Of a stretch of DNA of 64,000 nt, positions 1-7,961 are shown piece after piece. The notes under the pieces were generated by a model, which was not told where the DNA came from, searched no databases, and worked only from the letters and a program-made list of their open reading frames with translations. Source of the stretch: Nostoc sp. JL33 (lineage in GTDB: Bacteria > Cyanobacteriota > Cyanobacteriia > Cyanobacteriales > Nostocaceae); contig NZ_JABXKP010000088.1 of assembly GCF_017114985.1 (NCBI RefSeq), forward strand, positions 1-64,000, given 5' to 3'. Made by a program: the position numbers and the translations under genes. The first letter of the stretch is position 1. Each line of letters starts with the position of its first letter.

Positions 1-71
1 GTTTTTACTGCTGAATTATTTTAATCTACGCTTAATTTAACAATGTATCAATTAATTTATCCTAAGTTTGG

Positions 72-266
72 CTAATCCAGATGTTTTTTTCTCGCTCGTG
101 AGAAATCCGGGTAAAGCCCCGTCGTTCGGGCGATCGGCTTTTTCTTCTTCAGACTTCTAATCAATTCTCTAAGAACATCGGTTTTTGTTCGCCCTACTAA
201 TTCGCAATATTCTTCAAGAATCTGAAACTCCAATTCTTCGATCCTAAAATCTAATCGCTTTTTCAT
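72..266 (-). CDS. Small ribbon-helix-helix-like protein next to tnpB
   Basis: This 64-residue protein has a short basic beta-strand start (MKKRLDFRI) followed by two predicted helices (EELEFQILEEYCELVG, RTKTDVLRELIRSLKKK), the pattern of ribbon-helix-helix DNA-binding proteins. It is divergent from the tnpB remnant, whose start lies about 35 bases away, so the two would share a promoter region. It may be a passenger or regulator of the IS element, or a host gene beside it; the left end of the element could not be placed. The tail (residues 45-64) is basic and not typical of the fold. The function is inferred from shape only. Confidence 0.5.
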   Translation of the reverse strand: MKKRLDFRIEELEFQILEEYCELVGRTKTDVLRELIRSLKKKKPIARTTGLYPDFSRARKKHLD

Positions 267-282
267 TGATTATTCCGGCTAT

Positions 283-1540
283 ATGCTGTACAATATTAGC
301 ATGAAAACTCTAAAATTCAAGTTGTACCAACACAAGCGAAATAGATACCTCAAAGCTAGTATTAATGCTGCTGGAGTAATTTATAACTATTGTATTGCTC
401 TCCACAAAAGATATTATCGGATGTGGGGTAAACACTTGAACTCTGCAAAACTTGGCTATCGCCACGCTACGCGAACAGGCGCACATTGCTAGATTGCGGA
501 AACGCAAAGAATTCTGGCAATTAGTAGGTTCTCAGGCAGTGCAAGACATTTGTCAACGCATAGAGAAAGCCTACCAATTATTTTTTAAACACAACAAAAA
601 GGGGGTTAAACTACCAGGGTTTAAGAAGGTCAAGAAATACAAATCATTCACTCTAAAACAAGCAGGATATAAATTTTTAGGTGGTAATCGGGTCAAGATA
701 GGTCAGCGAGTTTATCAATATTGGAATTCTAGAGAGATTGAGGGGAAAGTTAAGACACTAACTATTAAACGCACGCCATTGGGTGAATTGTTTATGGTTG
801 TTGTCGTTGATGGTATTGATGAACCAGAAATCAAGTTCACGACTGGTCAGATAGCGGGATTTGATTTTGGCTTAAAGACATTCCTAACCTGCTCGGACGG
901 TTCTAAAATCGAATCGCCCGAATTTTTTAAACAATCACTTAATGCAATCAAGAAAGCGAATCGGCATCACTCTAGAAAATTAAAAGGTGACGCTCCTAAC
1001 GTCGCTAACGCAACTCTTGGAGACGCTACGCGAACGCTATCATCCAATCGGGAACGAGCAAGGAAGAACTTGGGACGCGCCCATGAAGACATAGCCAACC
1101 GCAGAACTGATTGGTTTTGGAAATTAGCGCATGAGCTGACCGATAGATTTGATGTGCTGTGCTTTGAGACACTTAACCTCAAGGGAATGAAGCGTTTATG
1201 GGGAAGGAAGGTTAGTGATTTAGCGCTCCCTTGACTTTCTAAATATCCTGGAATGGGTAGCGAAGAAAAAGGGTAAACAAGTGGTCTATATTGACCGATG
1301 GTATCCTTCTACTAAAACTTGTTCTAACTGTGGACACATTTTAGAAAGTCTGGATTTGTCAGTCAGAGAGTGGCGTTGCCCATCATGTCAATCTGTGAAT
1401 GGTCGTGATGACAACGCATCTAAAAATATTCAAATCGTTGGGGCATCAATGGTTGGGTTAGGCGAGGTAAGACGGTCGAAGACTGCAATCGCTGTTAGCA
1501 GCCCAGAATCCCTGCCCTAGAAGTGCAGGGAGTATGTCAA
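283..1540 (+). mobile_element. Decayed IS200/IS605-family (tnpB-only, IS1341-like) element
   Basis: The element carries a broken tnpB and ends on the right with a hairpin (CCCTGC at 1510-1515 pairing with GCAGGG at 1525-1530) followed by AGTATGTCAA, the usual form of the right end in cyanobacterial IS605-type elements. Reading the minus strand, an open frame to the right of 1541 runs straight into the element, which marks 1540/1541 as the boundary. No tnpA is visible. The left end is uncertain and is placed near the tnpB start. Confidence 0.7.
301..1520 (+). pseudogene. tnpB: tnpB (RNA-guided nuclease of IS605-type elements), frameshifted
   Basis: Three frames together encode a nearly full TnpB. 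The first covers 301 to about 460, the second about 470-1234 and the third about 1224-1520. The RuvC Asp is in AGFDFGLKTF, the Glu in CFETLNLKGM and the final Asp in GRDDNASKNI. The zinc-finger pairs CSNC and CPSC are present, so the catalytic residues survive but the frame does not. The first break lies at an inserted short repeat with the core CGCCACGCTACGCGAACAG (near 463-481). A second repeat is in frame near 1015-1040. Another frameshift lies near 1222-1232, just before LDFLNILEWVAKKK. Family: TnpB cleaves DNA guided by an RNA made from the element's right end. This copy should not make active protein. Confidence 0.85.
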
Positions 1541-1560
1541 TCTCAGCTATATCCCAGCGG
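1380..1560 (+). ncRNA. Possible TnpB guide RNA (reRNA/omega RNA) region
   Basis: In characterised IS605-type elements the guide RNA is made from the 3' end of tnpB and the right end, with the guide read from host DNA just past the element. Here the matching stretch would include the right-end hairpin at 1510-1530 and a guide starting near 1541. This is placed by analogy; no promoter or processing site is visible. Confidence 0.35.
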
Positions 1561-1721
1561 TTGATGGTTTCATCCTGGCTACTTCTGAGGGGAGTTTTTC
1601 CGTTAGGCCCCAAGGCGATCGCTTCTTCAAAGAAGCGAAAAATATCTTCACGGGCATCTGCATCTATCCAAGTAATGTCTAACTCTGGCCCTAAATCTTC
1701 TCTAGACAAATCAATCAGCAC
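1541..1721 (-). pseudogene. 5' fragment of a gene cut by the IS element
   Basis: From a GTG at 1721 the minus strand encodes about 60 residues (VLIDLSREDLGPELDITWID..., ending WDIAEI) that stop making sense exactly at the IS right end; beyond it the frame runs into IS sequence. The acidic and aromatic composition looks like real protein, but the family was not recognised. The other half of the gene was not found to the left of tnpB. Confidence 0.45.
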
Positions 1722-1743
1722 CAGTTTGTTACGAACCTTCTAA

Positions 1744-2252
1744 TCTGAACATAACCCTGTTTTGTCAATTTGGGAGAATACAATAGCTGGAAGGGTTGCG
1801 GAGCTTTAGTTTCCACTTTTTGTCTATAAATTTTAGTTTCTATTAAAAAATAAAGCCTCAAATATTGATGAAATCAAAGTTTCAGAGCTTGGCTTCGATT
1901 ATTGTTTTCCGAGAGTGACAAAACAGGGATAAGTAAGTAGGCATAAACAAACCTAACTATGTAACGAAATATAAAATGCTCAAAACCTTTGCGATTGCTT
2001 CTCTTCTCTACGAGAGGCTGTGCCAACGAGACGCTCCGCGAACGCTTCACTTCTCTACGTTCCGCTCGCAATGACGTAGTTATGAATTTTCCCGCCTACC
2101 TACTTACAGCATTCTGCTTGATATTAAGTACCTTTTCCAGTATTATGCTCAAATAGCTTGCGTAAACGCGCAATTTTATTTGCAGTCATCATGTTGAGCA
2201 ATAACAAACATTGAGAATAGTAAGTAAAACTTTTATGGTTAAGGAATTCTGG
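1744..2252. other. Intergenic stretch with a small dispersed repeat cluster
   Basis: No credible gene is seen. Near 1995-2080 lies a composite of short repeats (cores CTACGAGAGGCTGTGCC, GAGACGCTCCGCGAACGC and CTCGCAATGACGTAG) that recur elsewhere in this window in other combinations. The rest is AT-rich. Confidence 0.6.
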
Positions 2253-2356
2253 TAAGCTGTTCCACATCTAGTTTACATATCTAAATTTAATTAAAATCTT
2301 GTGGGGTGGGCCGGAAAGCCCGCCCTAATTATGCAAGTTAAATGTGGAACAGCTTA
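2253..2356. mobile_element. MITE-like element, TAAGCTGTTCCACAT family, copy 1
   Basis: This 104-bp element has perfect 15-bp terminal inverted repeats (TAAGCTGTTCCACAT and its complement). It encloses a GC-rich hairpin built on a GTGGGGTGGGCC / GGGCGGG-type core. Related copies lie at 32009-32113 and 57834-57936. The TA at each outer edge is consistent with insertion at TA. Confidence 0.75.
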
Positions 2357-2685
2357 ATTGTGTTTTTTATAGTTTTAAGGAGCGATCGCCACTCTTAATC
2401 TACTTGATACGACTGCTTTTCACCCTTCGCTAATGACAATCATTATCATACTTATTTGCACCCAGTGACTTCTTAACAGTCAAAGTATAATTATAAGTTA
2501 ATAAATAGTTTTGCTAAAAAAAATAAATATTTTATAATTTACACTGCCTTATTCAAAATTACTTACAAAGTATTGAAGGTTAGTAATCGCTTATTTTTTA
2601 TCTGGTAAGCATTTTTTAAATGATCTATGATTGGGATATGCTAACAAAAACAGAGCAGGATTTACACAAATCAGAGTGAGGTATT

Positions 2686-3012
2686 ATGAGAGAAGAAGTA
2701 AAAGTTATTAAGCTCATCGGTAATTTAAACGCCACAACTTCACAGCAATTTCGACAAAATATTACTGATGTTCTAGTAAGTGGTGCGAAAATTGTATTAG
2801 TAGATTTTCAAGATGTAACATTTATGGATAGTTCAGGTTTGGGAGCTTTAGTATTAGCTTTCAAAACCTTGCGAGCAGCAGATACTAAGCTTGTTCTCTG
2901 CTCAATTAATGAGCAAGTCAGGATATTATTGGAACTGACTAATATGGATAAAGTATTTGAAATATTCCCCAGCCAAGACGTATTTAATCAGGTTTTAATC
3001 TCAAAGACTTAA
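2686..3012 (+). CDS. STAS-domain anti-sigma-factor antagonist-like protein
   Basis: The 108-residue protein is a single STAS domain. The signature TFMDSSGLGALVLAF (about residues 45-60) contains the serine that is phosphorylated in SpoIIAA/RsbV-type antagonists. A GAGG ribosome-binding site lies a few bases before the ATG. The gene meets the response-regulator phosphatase on the other strand with no space between stop codons. A SpoIIE-type phosphatase next to a STAS protein is the usual partner-switch arrangement, so this protein is probably a substrate of that enzyme. The matching anti-sigma kinase is not seen in the window. Confidence 0.85.
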   Translation: MREEVKVIKLIGNLNATTSQQFRQNITDVLVSGAKIVLVDFQDVTFMDSSGLGALVLAFKTLRAADTKLVLCSINEQVRILLELTNMDKVFEIFPSQDVFNQVLISKT

Positions 3013-4149
3013 TTAATCAAAGTTCATTTGTAAAATAGATAAATCATCATCAAAAGCATCTTTGGAGTTCAAAGCGATTAAATAACTCAGTACGTGATCA
3101 AGTTGGCAATCAACAGGATGTTGTAAACTAACTAGTAGCTGAATAAAAGCATCCAAACTCCAAAGTGTCCCATCTGATTTAGTGATTTCATAAGCGCCGT
3201 CACTAAAAATGTAAAGGGAACTGAACTTTTCAATATTGCAAAAATTATCAACATATTTTGCCTCTGGAAACATCCCAACTGGCATACCGGGGGTTTTCAA
3301 TAGTTTAACTTCAGACTTTCGTGGAGATGTGCCGGTTACTAAAACTGCTGGTGGATGACCTGCGCTAGCATAAATTAAGTGGCGGTTGATTCGGTTGTAA
3401 ACTCCATACCAAATCGTAAAGTATTTGTCATTTTGATAATTCATCTGAAAGGTATCATTCAAAGCCTTCAATACATCGCTAGGTTGATAGTAATCCAGAC
3501 TTTTGAGTGCACGGGAACGCAGCAGATTCAGCACTGAAACAGAGGGAAGAGTGGCTTTGAGTCCATGTCCGGCAGTATCCATTAAGTAAATTGCTAGATA
3601 ATCAGGATCGAGCCAGTAGTAATCGAAACAGTCACCGCCAAGTTGCCGCGAGGGAAGGAATCGGAAATTTATATTGAAGGGTTCAGTCATGGAAAGAGGC
3701 AGCAGCGATCGCACATATTCTGCGGCTTCTGACATTTCTGATTCTAAAAGCAACTTTTGAGCCTGCAAATCTCTACTCAACTGATGCAGGCGTAATCCCG
3801 CTCTTACCCGTGCTTGTAATGCATTGTGCTCAATCGGTTTGGAGATAAAATCATCAGCACCAGCATCTAGACCTTTAACACAATCGTCAACCGAATCTAA
3901 GGATGTTAATAAAATAAAGAATGTGGTAGAAAATTTGGGTTCTGTCTTAATGCGATGGCAAACTTCCAGTCCACTCAACCCCGGCATGATCCAATCACAA
4001 ATAATTAGTCCTGGACGGTAAACCAGCGCCTTTTCTATTCCTTCCTCGCCGCTACTGGCAGTAACTACCTCATAACCCTGTTTTTCCAACATCCTTTTCA
4101 GGAGTATTCTTATTGAATAGTCGTCATCAATTACTAGTATTTGAAACAT
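3013..4149 (-). CDS. Response regulator with SpoIIE/RsbU-type PP2C phosphatase output
   Basis: The 378-residue protein begins with a receiver domain (about 1-120). It shows the acidic pair near the start (IDDDYS), the phosphoacceptor Asp in IICDWIMPG and the conserved Lys in FISKPIE. A short helical linker follows, then a SpoIIE-like PP2C domain (about 165-378) with metal-binding aspartates in GGDCFDYY, MDTAGHG, FSDGAYE and FDDDLSIL. Known members dephosphorylate STAS antagonists in partner-switching pathways in response to phosphorelay input. The convergent STAS gene is the likely partner. No sensor kinase is adjacent. Confidence 0.9.
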   Translation of the reverse strand: MFQILVIDDDYSIRILLKRMLEKQGYEVVTASSGEEGIEKALVYRPGLIICDWIMPGLSGLEVCHRIKTEPKFSTTFFILLTSLDSVDDCVKGLDAGADDFISKPIEHNALQARVRAGLRLHQLSRDLQAQKLLLESEMSEAAEYVRSLLPLSMTEPFNINFRFLPSRQLGGDCFDYYWLDPDYLAIYLMDTAGHGLKATLPSVSVLNLLRSRALKSLDYYQPSDVLKALNDTFQMNYQNDKYFTIWYGVYNRINRHLIYASAGHPPAVLVTGTSPRKSEVKLLKTPGMPVGMFPEAKYVDNFCNIEKFSSLYIFSDGAYEITKSDGTLWSLDAFIQLLVSLQHPVDCQLDHVLSYLIALNSKDAFDDDLSILQMNFD

Positions 4150-4303
4150 AGAAAGTTGTATGAAACGCTCATTAATAACTTGCTGTAAAAATAGAAAATA
4201 AAAATACTATATGGGCTAATGAGTTAGTAGTATTAATACAGATATACTACTAGCTCATTGAGATTTTTCCATCGAATTTATGACTTTTTAAGGTCATAAA
4301 AGA

Positions 4304-5071
4304 TTATGGTGGTGCAAGAGGATTCACCCACAATAGGATAGTATTTTTTAGCTGGTTCAAATCGCGGTATGCTTCTTGCTTGAACCATTGCCCTAAGGCA
4401 TCAAAGGGGCTGAAAGATGTTCCAGTTTGCCATTTAATATCTTGGCCTAGAGGTGTTGTATGAGTTCCTGGTAACGTTTGTGCTGTCACCATCTCATCAA
4501 AACGTTCTTCTAAGATTTTGGTTAAAGCTGCCGATTGATCAATGGTGTCATTACTAAATTTTATTAATAAATTGCGGCGGATATTGTAACGCTCTTGGAC
4601 AAGCTTGTTAGTTTCCAACGGTGAGGGGGTAAACTCGATTTTCAAAGTAGAATTGAACTGTTCTACTAGGGGGATAGCTTCTTTAGCGGCGTAGTTGTTG
4701 AAGGATATTAAAATATTGCCTGCGCGTTCTACTTGAAAGAGGCTACCAATCAGCAAGTGAAGTTTACAGCCCATGCTGTGTCCAATGCCGTAGATGGGAA
4801 AGTAAAGCTTGCGTAATGCCCCAGAGTCATGTAAGCGTTCCAGAGTGCGGTCAAAGTTTAGCAGTACAGATTTTGCGATCGCAGTATGATCCAATGTATT
4901 GACGAAAGGCGTAGCAATTACAACATAACCTTTACTTGCCAGTTGTTCGAGTAACCAGCGATAAGTAATGTGCGGTGCAGTGGCGACAAATGCACCTCCT
5001 AAAAAATGGATGATACCTATGGGATTTCGGGGAATGATTACCCAGTTACCTCTGACTTCTTTCCAGTCCAT
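4304..5071 (-). CDS. DUF1350 family protein, alpha/beta-hydrolase-like
   Basis: The 255-residue protein matches the cyanobacterial and plastid DUF1350 family in length and landmarks. It has an early HFLGGAFVA strand-turn and a nucleophile-elbow-like GIGHSMGCKLH near residue 97, as in alpha/beta hydrolases. No signal peptide is visible, so it is probably cytoplasmic. It stands alone on the minus strand. No substrate is known for the family, and assigning hydrolase activity would be an inference from the elbow motif. Confidence 0.8.
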   Translation of the reverse strand: MDWKEVRGNWVIIPRNPIGIIHFLGGAFVATAPHITYRWLLEQLASKGYVVIATPFVNTLDHTAIAKSVLLNFDRTLERLHDSGALRKLYFPIYGIGHSMGCKLHLLIGSLFQVERAGNILISFNNYAAKEAIPLVEQFNSTLKIEFTPSPLETNKLVQERYNIRRNLLIKFSNDTIDQSAALTKILEERFDEMVTAQTLPGTHTTPLGQDIKWQTGTSFSPFDALGQWFKQEAYRDLNQLKNTILLWVNPLAPP

Positions 5072-5255
5072 ACCGATGAGCGATCGCTTTAGGAATATTC
5101 TTTATGTTAGACCGGGGATCGTAACTGTGGGAAGGATTATGCAAAAAGCCATTCAGGATGTCTGGCAAATACATGGCAAGCCAACCCACCCAGCAGCGTC
5201 TATGGACTTATCGGGAGCATTTACGCCTTCTCCAACTCTTACTGAGTGCTGTTAG

Positions 5256-5475
5256 CTTTCTTCGCGGCGTTTAGCCCGTGATCAGTGCTGAGTAAATTCA
5301 GGAGTGCTTTCTAAATGCCCATTACAAAACGTGTCCGCGTAGAGAGCGCGTCTTTTAGAGAGCGTCATTACGTTAGCGTAGCGGTAGCGAGTCCACGTAC
5401 TCCTGCGGAGGACAAGCTAGCAAGAGCGTCTGTCTGCGACACGCTATTCGCGTTCGTAGAGAGCGTCATTACGAA
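5256..5475. repeat. Cluster of nested small dispersed repeats
   Basis: The stretch is almost wholly made of short repeat cores: AGAGAGCGTCATTACG occurs twice (near 5358 and 5458), with GTTAGCGTAGCGGTAGCGAG, CGTACTCCTGCGGAGGAC and ACACGCTATTCGCGTTCGTA between. A spurious open frame across it results from the repeats. The core GCGTTTAGCCCGT near 5268 recurs inside the cyclase gene near 54975. Confidence 0.65.
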
Positions 5476-5480
5476 TTATT

Positions 5481-6269
5481 TTAACGCTGAGTCTGTAATC
5501 TTTTCATTTCGTGTTGCACATCTAATGCAATCTCTAATGCTTCATTGAGCAACCTTCCATGCTCAGTAGCCTGTTCAGTTACTTGCATGGCTGTTAAAGT
5601 TGCTAAATTGTTGACGAATAGTTCTGTATTACTAAGGATAAAGCTCTTATGCTCCCTCAAAATCCTTTCTGTCTTCAAAGCCCGAACTAAATCAGCTTTG
5701 GTGAGTTTAAGCGCTTCGATAACACCCTCTCTTTCCTTTATAACTACTTCTGGATTACCAGCTTCTTCTATTTGGTCATTGATATCTATTACTCTAATAA
5801 CAGTATTATATCTATTAACCTCATTTAACAGGACTTGCAGAGATTTTGTCATATTACTTTTGACAATTTTATTTCTAGCTTTCCATATTAAATATAAGAT
5901 AGTTTGCGTCAGTCCACCAATCCAAAGACCTAAGATAATTAACAATATCCAAGATGGAATTGTTATCCACGTCACAAAAAGTTTAATAATTATATCAAAG
6001 AAAATATAGACAAAAACAAATGTTGAAAATCCAATAAACACTACAGTTGCCCCTTCAGAGCTTTTAAGCTTTTGTATATATATCTTTGCTAATCTCTTCA
6101 GAGGATTTGTAATGATTACAAGTTTCTCGTTGACAGGTAAATTAGTCAGCTTTTGCAGTTCATCCTGACTAATTTCCAAGCCCTGTAAATCATCCCGCAC
6201 TGCTTTTAAACCCTTGCCAGAATAGTTATTTAATCTAATATAGCAATCAAATTTCTGGAATGCTGGCAT
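5481..6269 (-). CDS. Hypothetical protein with two membrane segments and coiled coil
   Basis: The 262-residue protein was not recognised. Residues 1-70 are soluble. Two hydrophobic segments follow at about 76-100 (VVFIGFSTFVFVYIFFDIII) and 108-130 (SWILLIILGLWIGGLTQTIL). The last 115 residues are charged and helical, with a likely coiled coil at about 170-262. It looks like an inner-membrane protein with a cytoplasmic helical tail. Its stop lies at the edge of the dispersed-repeat cluster at 5256-5475. Confidence 0.6.
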   Translation of the reverse strand: MPAFQKFDCYIRLNNYSGKGLKAVRDDLQGLEISQDELQKLTNLPVNEKLVIITNPLKRLAKIYIQKLKSSEGATVVFIGFSTFVFVYIFFDIIIKLFVTWITIPSWILLIILGLWIGGLTQTILYLIWKARNKIVKSNMTKSLQVLLNEVNRYNTVIRVIDINDQIEEAGNPEVVIKEREGVIEALKLTKADLVRALKTERILREHKSFILSNTELFVNNLATLTAMQVTEQATEHGRLLNEALEIALDVQHEMKRLQTQR

Positions 6270-6385
6270 TTTGTCTAAACTTTTTTAAGTAAATTAATTA
6301 CTTCTAGGCAATGTCAAAAATTTTTGTACAATATGATACTCTTTTGCCAAGGGAACTATTTATACTATAGTAATCCAAAAAGATT

Positions 6386-6408
6386 CCCGACTTCTTCAAG
6401 AAGTCGGG
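6386..6408. repeat. Palindromic dispersed repeat (CCCGACTTCTT type)
   Basis: A near-perfect palindrome, CCCGACTTCTT facing AAGAAGTCGGG, is followed by GGTTCTG. A second copy with one change lies at 23374-23413. The form is that of a mobile palindromic repeat; on RNA it would make a strong hairpin. Confidence 0.6.
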
Positions 6409-6482
6409 GTTCTGAGCCTATCGGTGGAGAGCAAATCAAATAGGATTTGGAAAGCGCCGATTAAAAAGTGTAGCTAGATAAA

Positions 6483-6734
6483 TTACCTATGAATCTGAGT
6501 AAATAGGGAATAACCACTGATAGCAAAAATAAAAAAGATGGCGGCAGGAAAAATTACTACATCCCTGACAATAAATAAAATCCAATCTTTTCTCAGTTCT
6601 TGTTTAAACTTGAGTTCTCGCAGCTTTTGCTCAAGTTCTACGTCTTCTTGTGACTGCAAGTTTACAGTTGAGATAATTAGTGGATTGTCGCCTTTGCTGG
6701 CAATTATTTTTGATAAATCTGTTCTATCTGTCAT
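6483..6734 (-). CDS. Small single-pass membrane protein paired with an RHH gene
   Basis: The 83-residue protein has a polar, charged first half (about 1-48, including VELEQKLRELKFKQELRKDW) and one hydrophobic segment near the C-terminus (about 50-75, ILFIVRDVVIFPAAIFFIFAI). It starts six bases after the stop of the upstream RHH gene, so the two are probably one operon. The family was not recognised. Small membrane proteins after RHH proteins can be toxins, but nothing in the sequence proves that here. Confidence 0.55.
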   Translation of the reverse strand: MTDRTDLSKIIASKGDNPLIISTVNLQSQEDVELEQKLRELKFKQELRKDWILFIVRDVVIFPAAIFFIFAISGYSLFTQIHR

Positions 6735-6739
6735 GCTGT

Positions 6740-6967
6740 TTAGATACCAATAATTTCAGTTTCCAGGTTTTGGTTATCATCTGCAATCCAAATGTACTTG
6801 CCTTTTTGCTTGGCTTCTACGGCTACCTCTAGGAGGGCAATCGCCTTTAACAGCACCTCAGCATTATCTCCATTAATCTGTTGCGCCAGATTATTTAGTG
6901 TTTCATAAAGTTCTGGCGATAAATCTAAATTTATTTGAATACGCTGATTTTTTAATTCTACAATCAT
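6740..6967 (-). CDS. Ribbon-helix-helix-like protein upstream of small membrane protein
   Basis: The 75-residue protein has an RHH-like N-terminal half: RIQINLDLSPELYETLNNLAQQING, then a second helix around AEVLLKAIALLEVAVEAK. The tail ends TEIIGI. It resembles the 61-residue protein at 7582-7767 through the shared NLDLSPEL motif. It is the first gene of a two-gene unit with the membrane protein at 6483. A role as DNA-binding antitoxin or repressor of its own operon is an inference. Confidence 0.6.
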   Translation of the reverse strand: MIVELKNQRIQINLDLSPELYETLNNLAQQINGDNAEVLLKAIALLEVAVEAKQKGKYIWIADDNQNLETEIIGI

Positions 6968-6991
6968 TTTTAAATTATTTTCCTTAAAATC

Positions 6992-7585
6992 TTACTGCCG
7001 AATTCCTTTGATAAACTCTGTCCTTGCTTCAATTATTGAAGGTATTAAAACGCAACGTGCTAACAATTTTATATCTAGTTCTGGTAGTAATTGACTCTCA
7101 GGAATTTGCTCATAGTTATCATTAGTCAGGTGATATACAGATAACTGATTATTTTCCCAAAACCAGACTTCAGGAATTTGAAACCGCTTATACTTTTCTA
7201 ATTTATCTATGCTGCCACTAGTAATATTTATTTCAATTGCTAAATCAGGATTTTCTTTCTTTTCCCCTATATAATAAGACTCATCAGGTTTAAAAGAAGC
7301 TCCCTTTTCTTTTGCTCGACGGGTGGCGCTACCTACAGGAAAAAAGTTGATATTTTTTTCAAAGAAGTACAGCGCTAGTAATATAGCAATCACACTTTTA
7401 ATAGCTTCGTGTTGTTCACCAAGAGTCATAAATTCCACACACCCATCAAGATAAGTTATCCGCAAACCTGGCGCATCTACTGTTAAGGCTTCAAGTTTCT
7501 CAAATTCGTCCCAAGTGTAATGGCCAGGTAAGAGAAAACGCTGTTCTTCGAGGGTGGTGATTTGGTCTAGGGTTTGTGGAGTCAT
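6992..7585 (-). CDS. Uma2-family putative endonuclease (DUF820)
   Basis: The 197-residue protein has the hallmarks of the Uma2/DUF820 family, a PD-(D/E)XK-like fold greatly expanded in cyanobacteria. These are an N-terminal YTWDEFEKLE and LRITYLDGCVEFMT with EQHEAIKSVI, a central PDLAIEINITSG with the catalytic-like Asp and Glu, and a later KLEKYKRFQIPEVWFWE. The length is typical. It overlaps the preceding RHH gene by four bases (ATGA), so the two are translationally coupled. The biological target of the family is not established. Confidence 0.85.
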   Translation of the reverse strand: MTPQTLDQITTLEEQRFLLPGHYTWDEFEKLEALTVDAPGLRITYLDGCVEFMTLGEQHEAIKSVIAILLALYFFEKNINFFPVGSATRRAKEKGASFKPDESYYIGEKKENPDLAIEINITSGSIDKLEKYKRFQIPEVWFWENNQLSVYHLTNDNYEQIPESQLLPELDIKLLARCVLIPSIIEARTEFIKGIRQ

Positions 7586-7767
7586 ACAGATATAGGTATC
7601 AGTGTCGAGTAAAATTTAGCTATAACCATGATTTGCATCAAGGTTATAGCCTGACGCAGAACATCACTTTTACTTATGCCTATTTTATTTGCTAGTTCGT
7701 CTAGTATCTGATTTAGTTCAGGTGACAAATCTAAGTTTAAGCGAACCATCTTTTCAGTGTCAGTCAT
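7582..7767 (-). CDS. Truncated ribbon-helix-helix protein coupled to Uma2 gene
   Basis: The 61-residue protein starts with the RHH strand VRLNLDLSPEL followed by two helices (NQILDELANKIG, SKSDVLRQAITLM). It is a paralog of the 75-residue protein at 6740. Its C-terminal part (IAKFYSTLIPISV) replaces the tail seen in that paralog, so the end may be truncated. The stop overlaps the start of the Uma2 gene. An antitoxin or repressor role is inferred from fold and position. Confidence 0.6.
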   Translation of the reverse strand: MTDTEKMVRLNLDLSPELNQILDELANKIGISKSDVLRQAITLMQIMVIAKFYSTLIPISV

Positions 7768-7834
7768 GGTTCCATGCTTGTGTAAAATCTTAAGTACATT
7801 ATAATTGGCTGAGGCTGTAAGATTTATAGTGATT

Positions 7835-7915
7835 ATGATTCAAGAATTTGATAGGGTTATTCTGAGTAGTGATCTCCCAGAATATTAGATTAGGGTAATA
7901 TGGATATAGTTGTTT
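7835..7915 (+). pseudogene. Decayed partial copy of the DUF4926 gene
   Basis: The first 17 codons (MIQEFDRVILSSDLPEY) nearly repeat the start of the intact DUF4926 gene at 9376, then a stop follows. Weaker similarity continues to a TATAGTTGTTTT segment matching TACAGTTGTTTT in the intact gene. It is a relic of a second copy, about 1.5 kb from the intact one. Confidence 0.65.
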
Positions 7916-7961
7916 TGCGACAGCAACGTAGCCAAGAATACAAGGGTGATGCAAACATAAA

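Noticed and set aside
5315..5548. Plus-strand open frame of 77 codons
   Set aside because: It is made of small dispersed repeats and runs into the 3' end of a real gene on the other strand.
6326..6339. NtcA-like site GTACAATATGATAC (GTA-N8-TAC)
   Set aside because: This short pattern is expected many times by chance in 64 kb, and no well-placed -10 box follows toward the gene at 5481.
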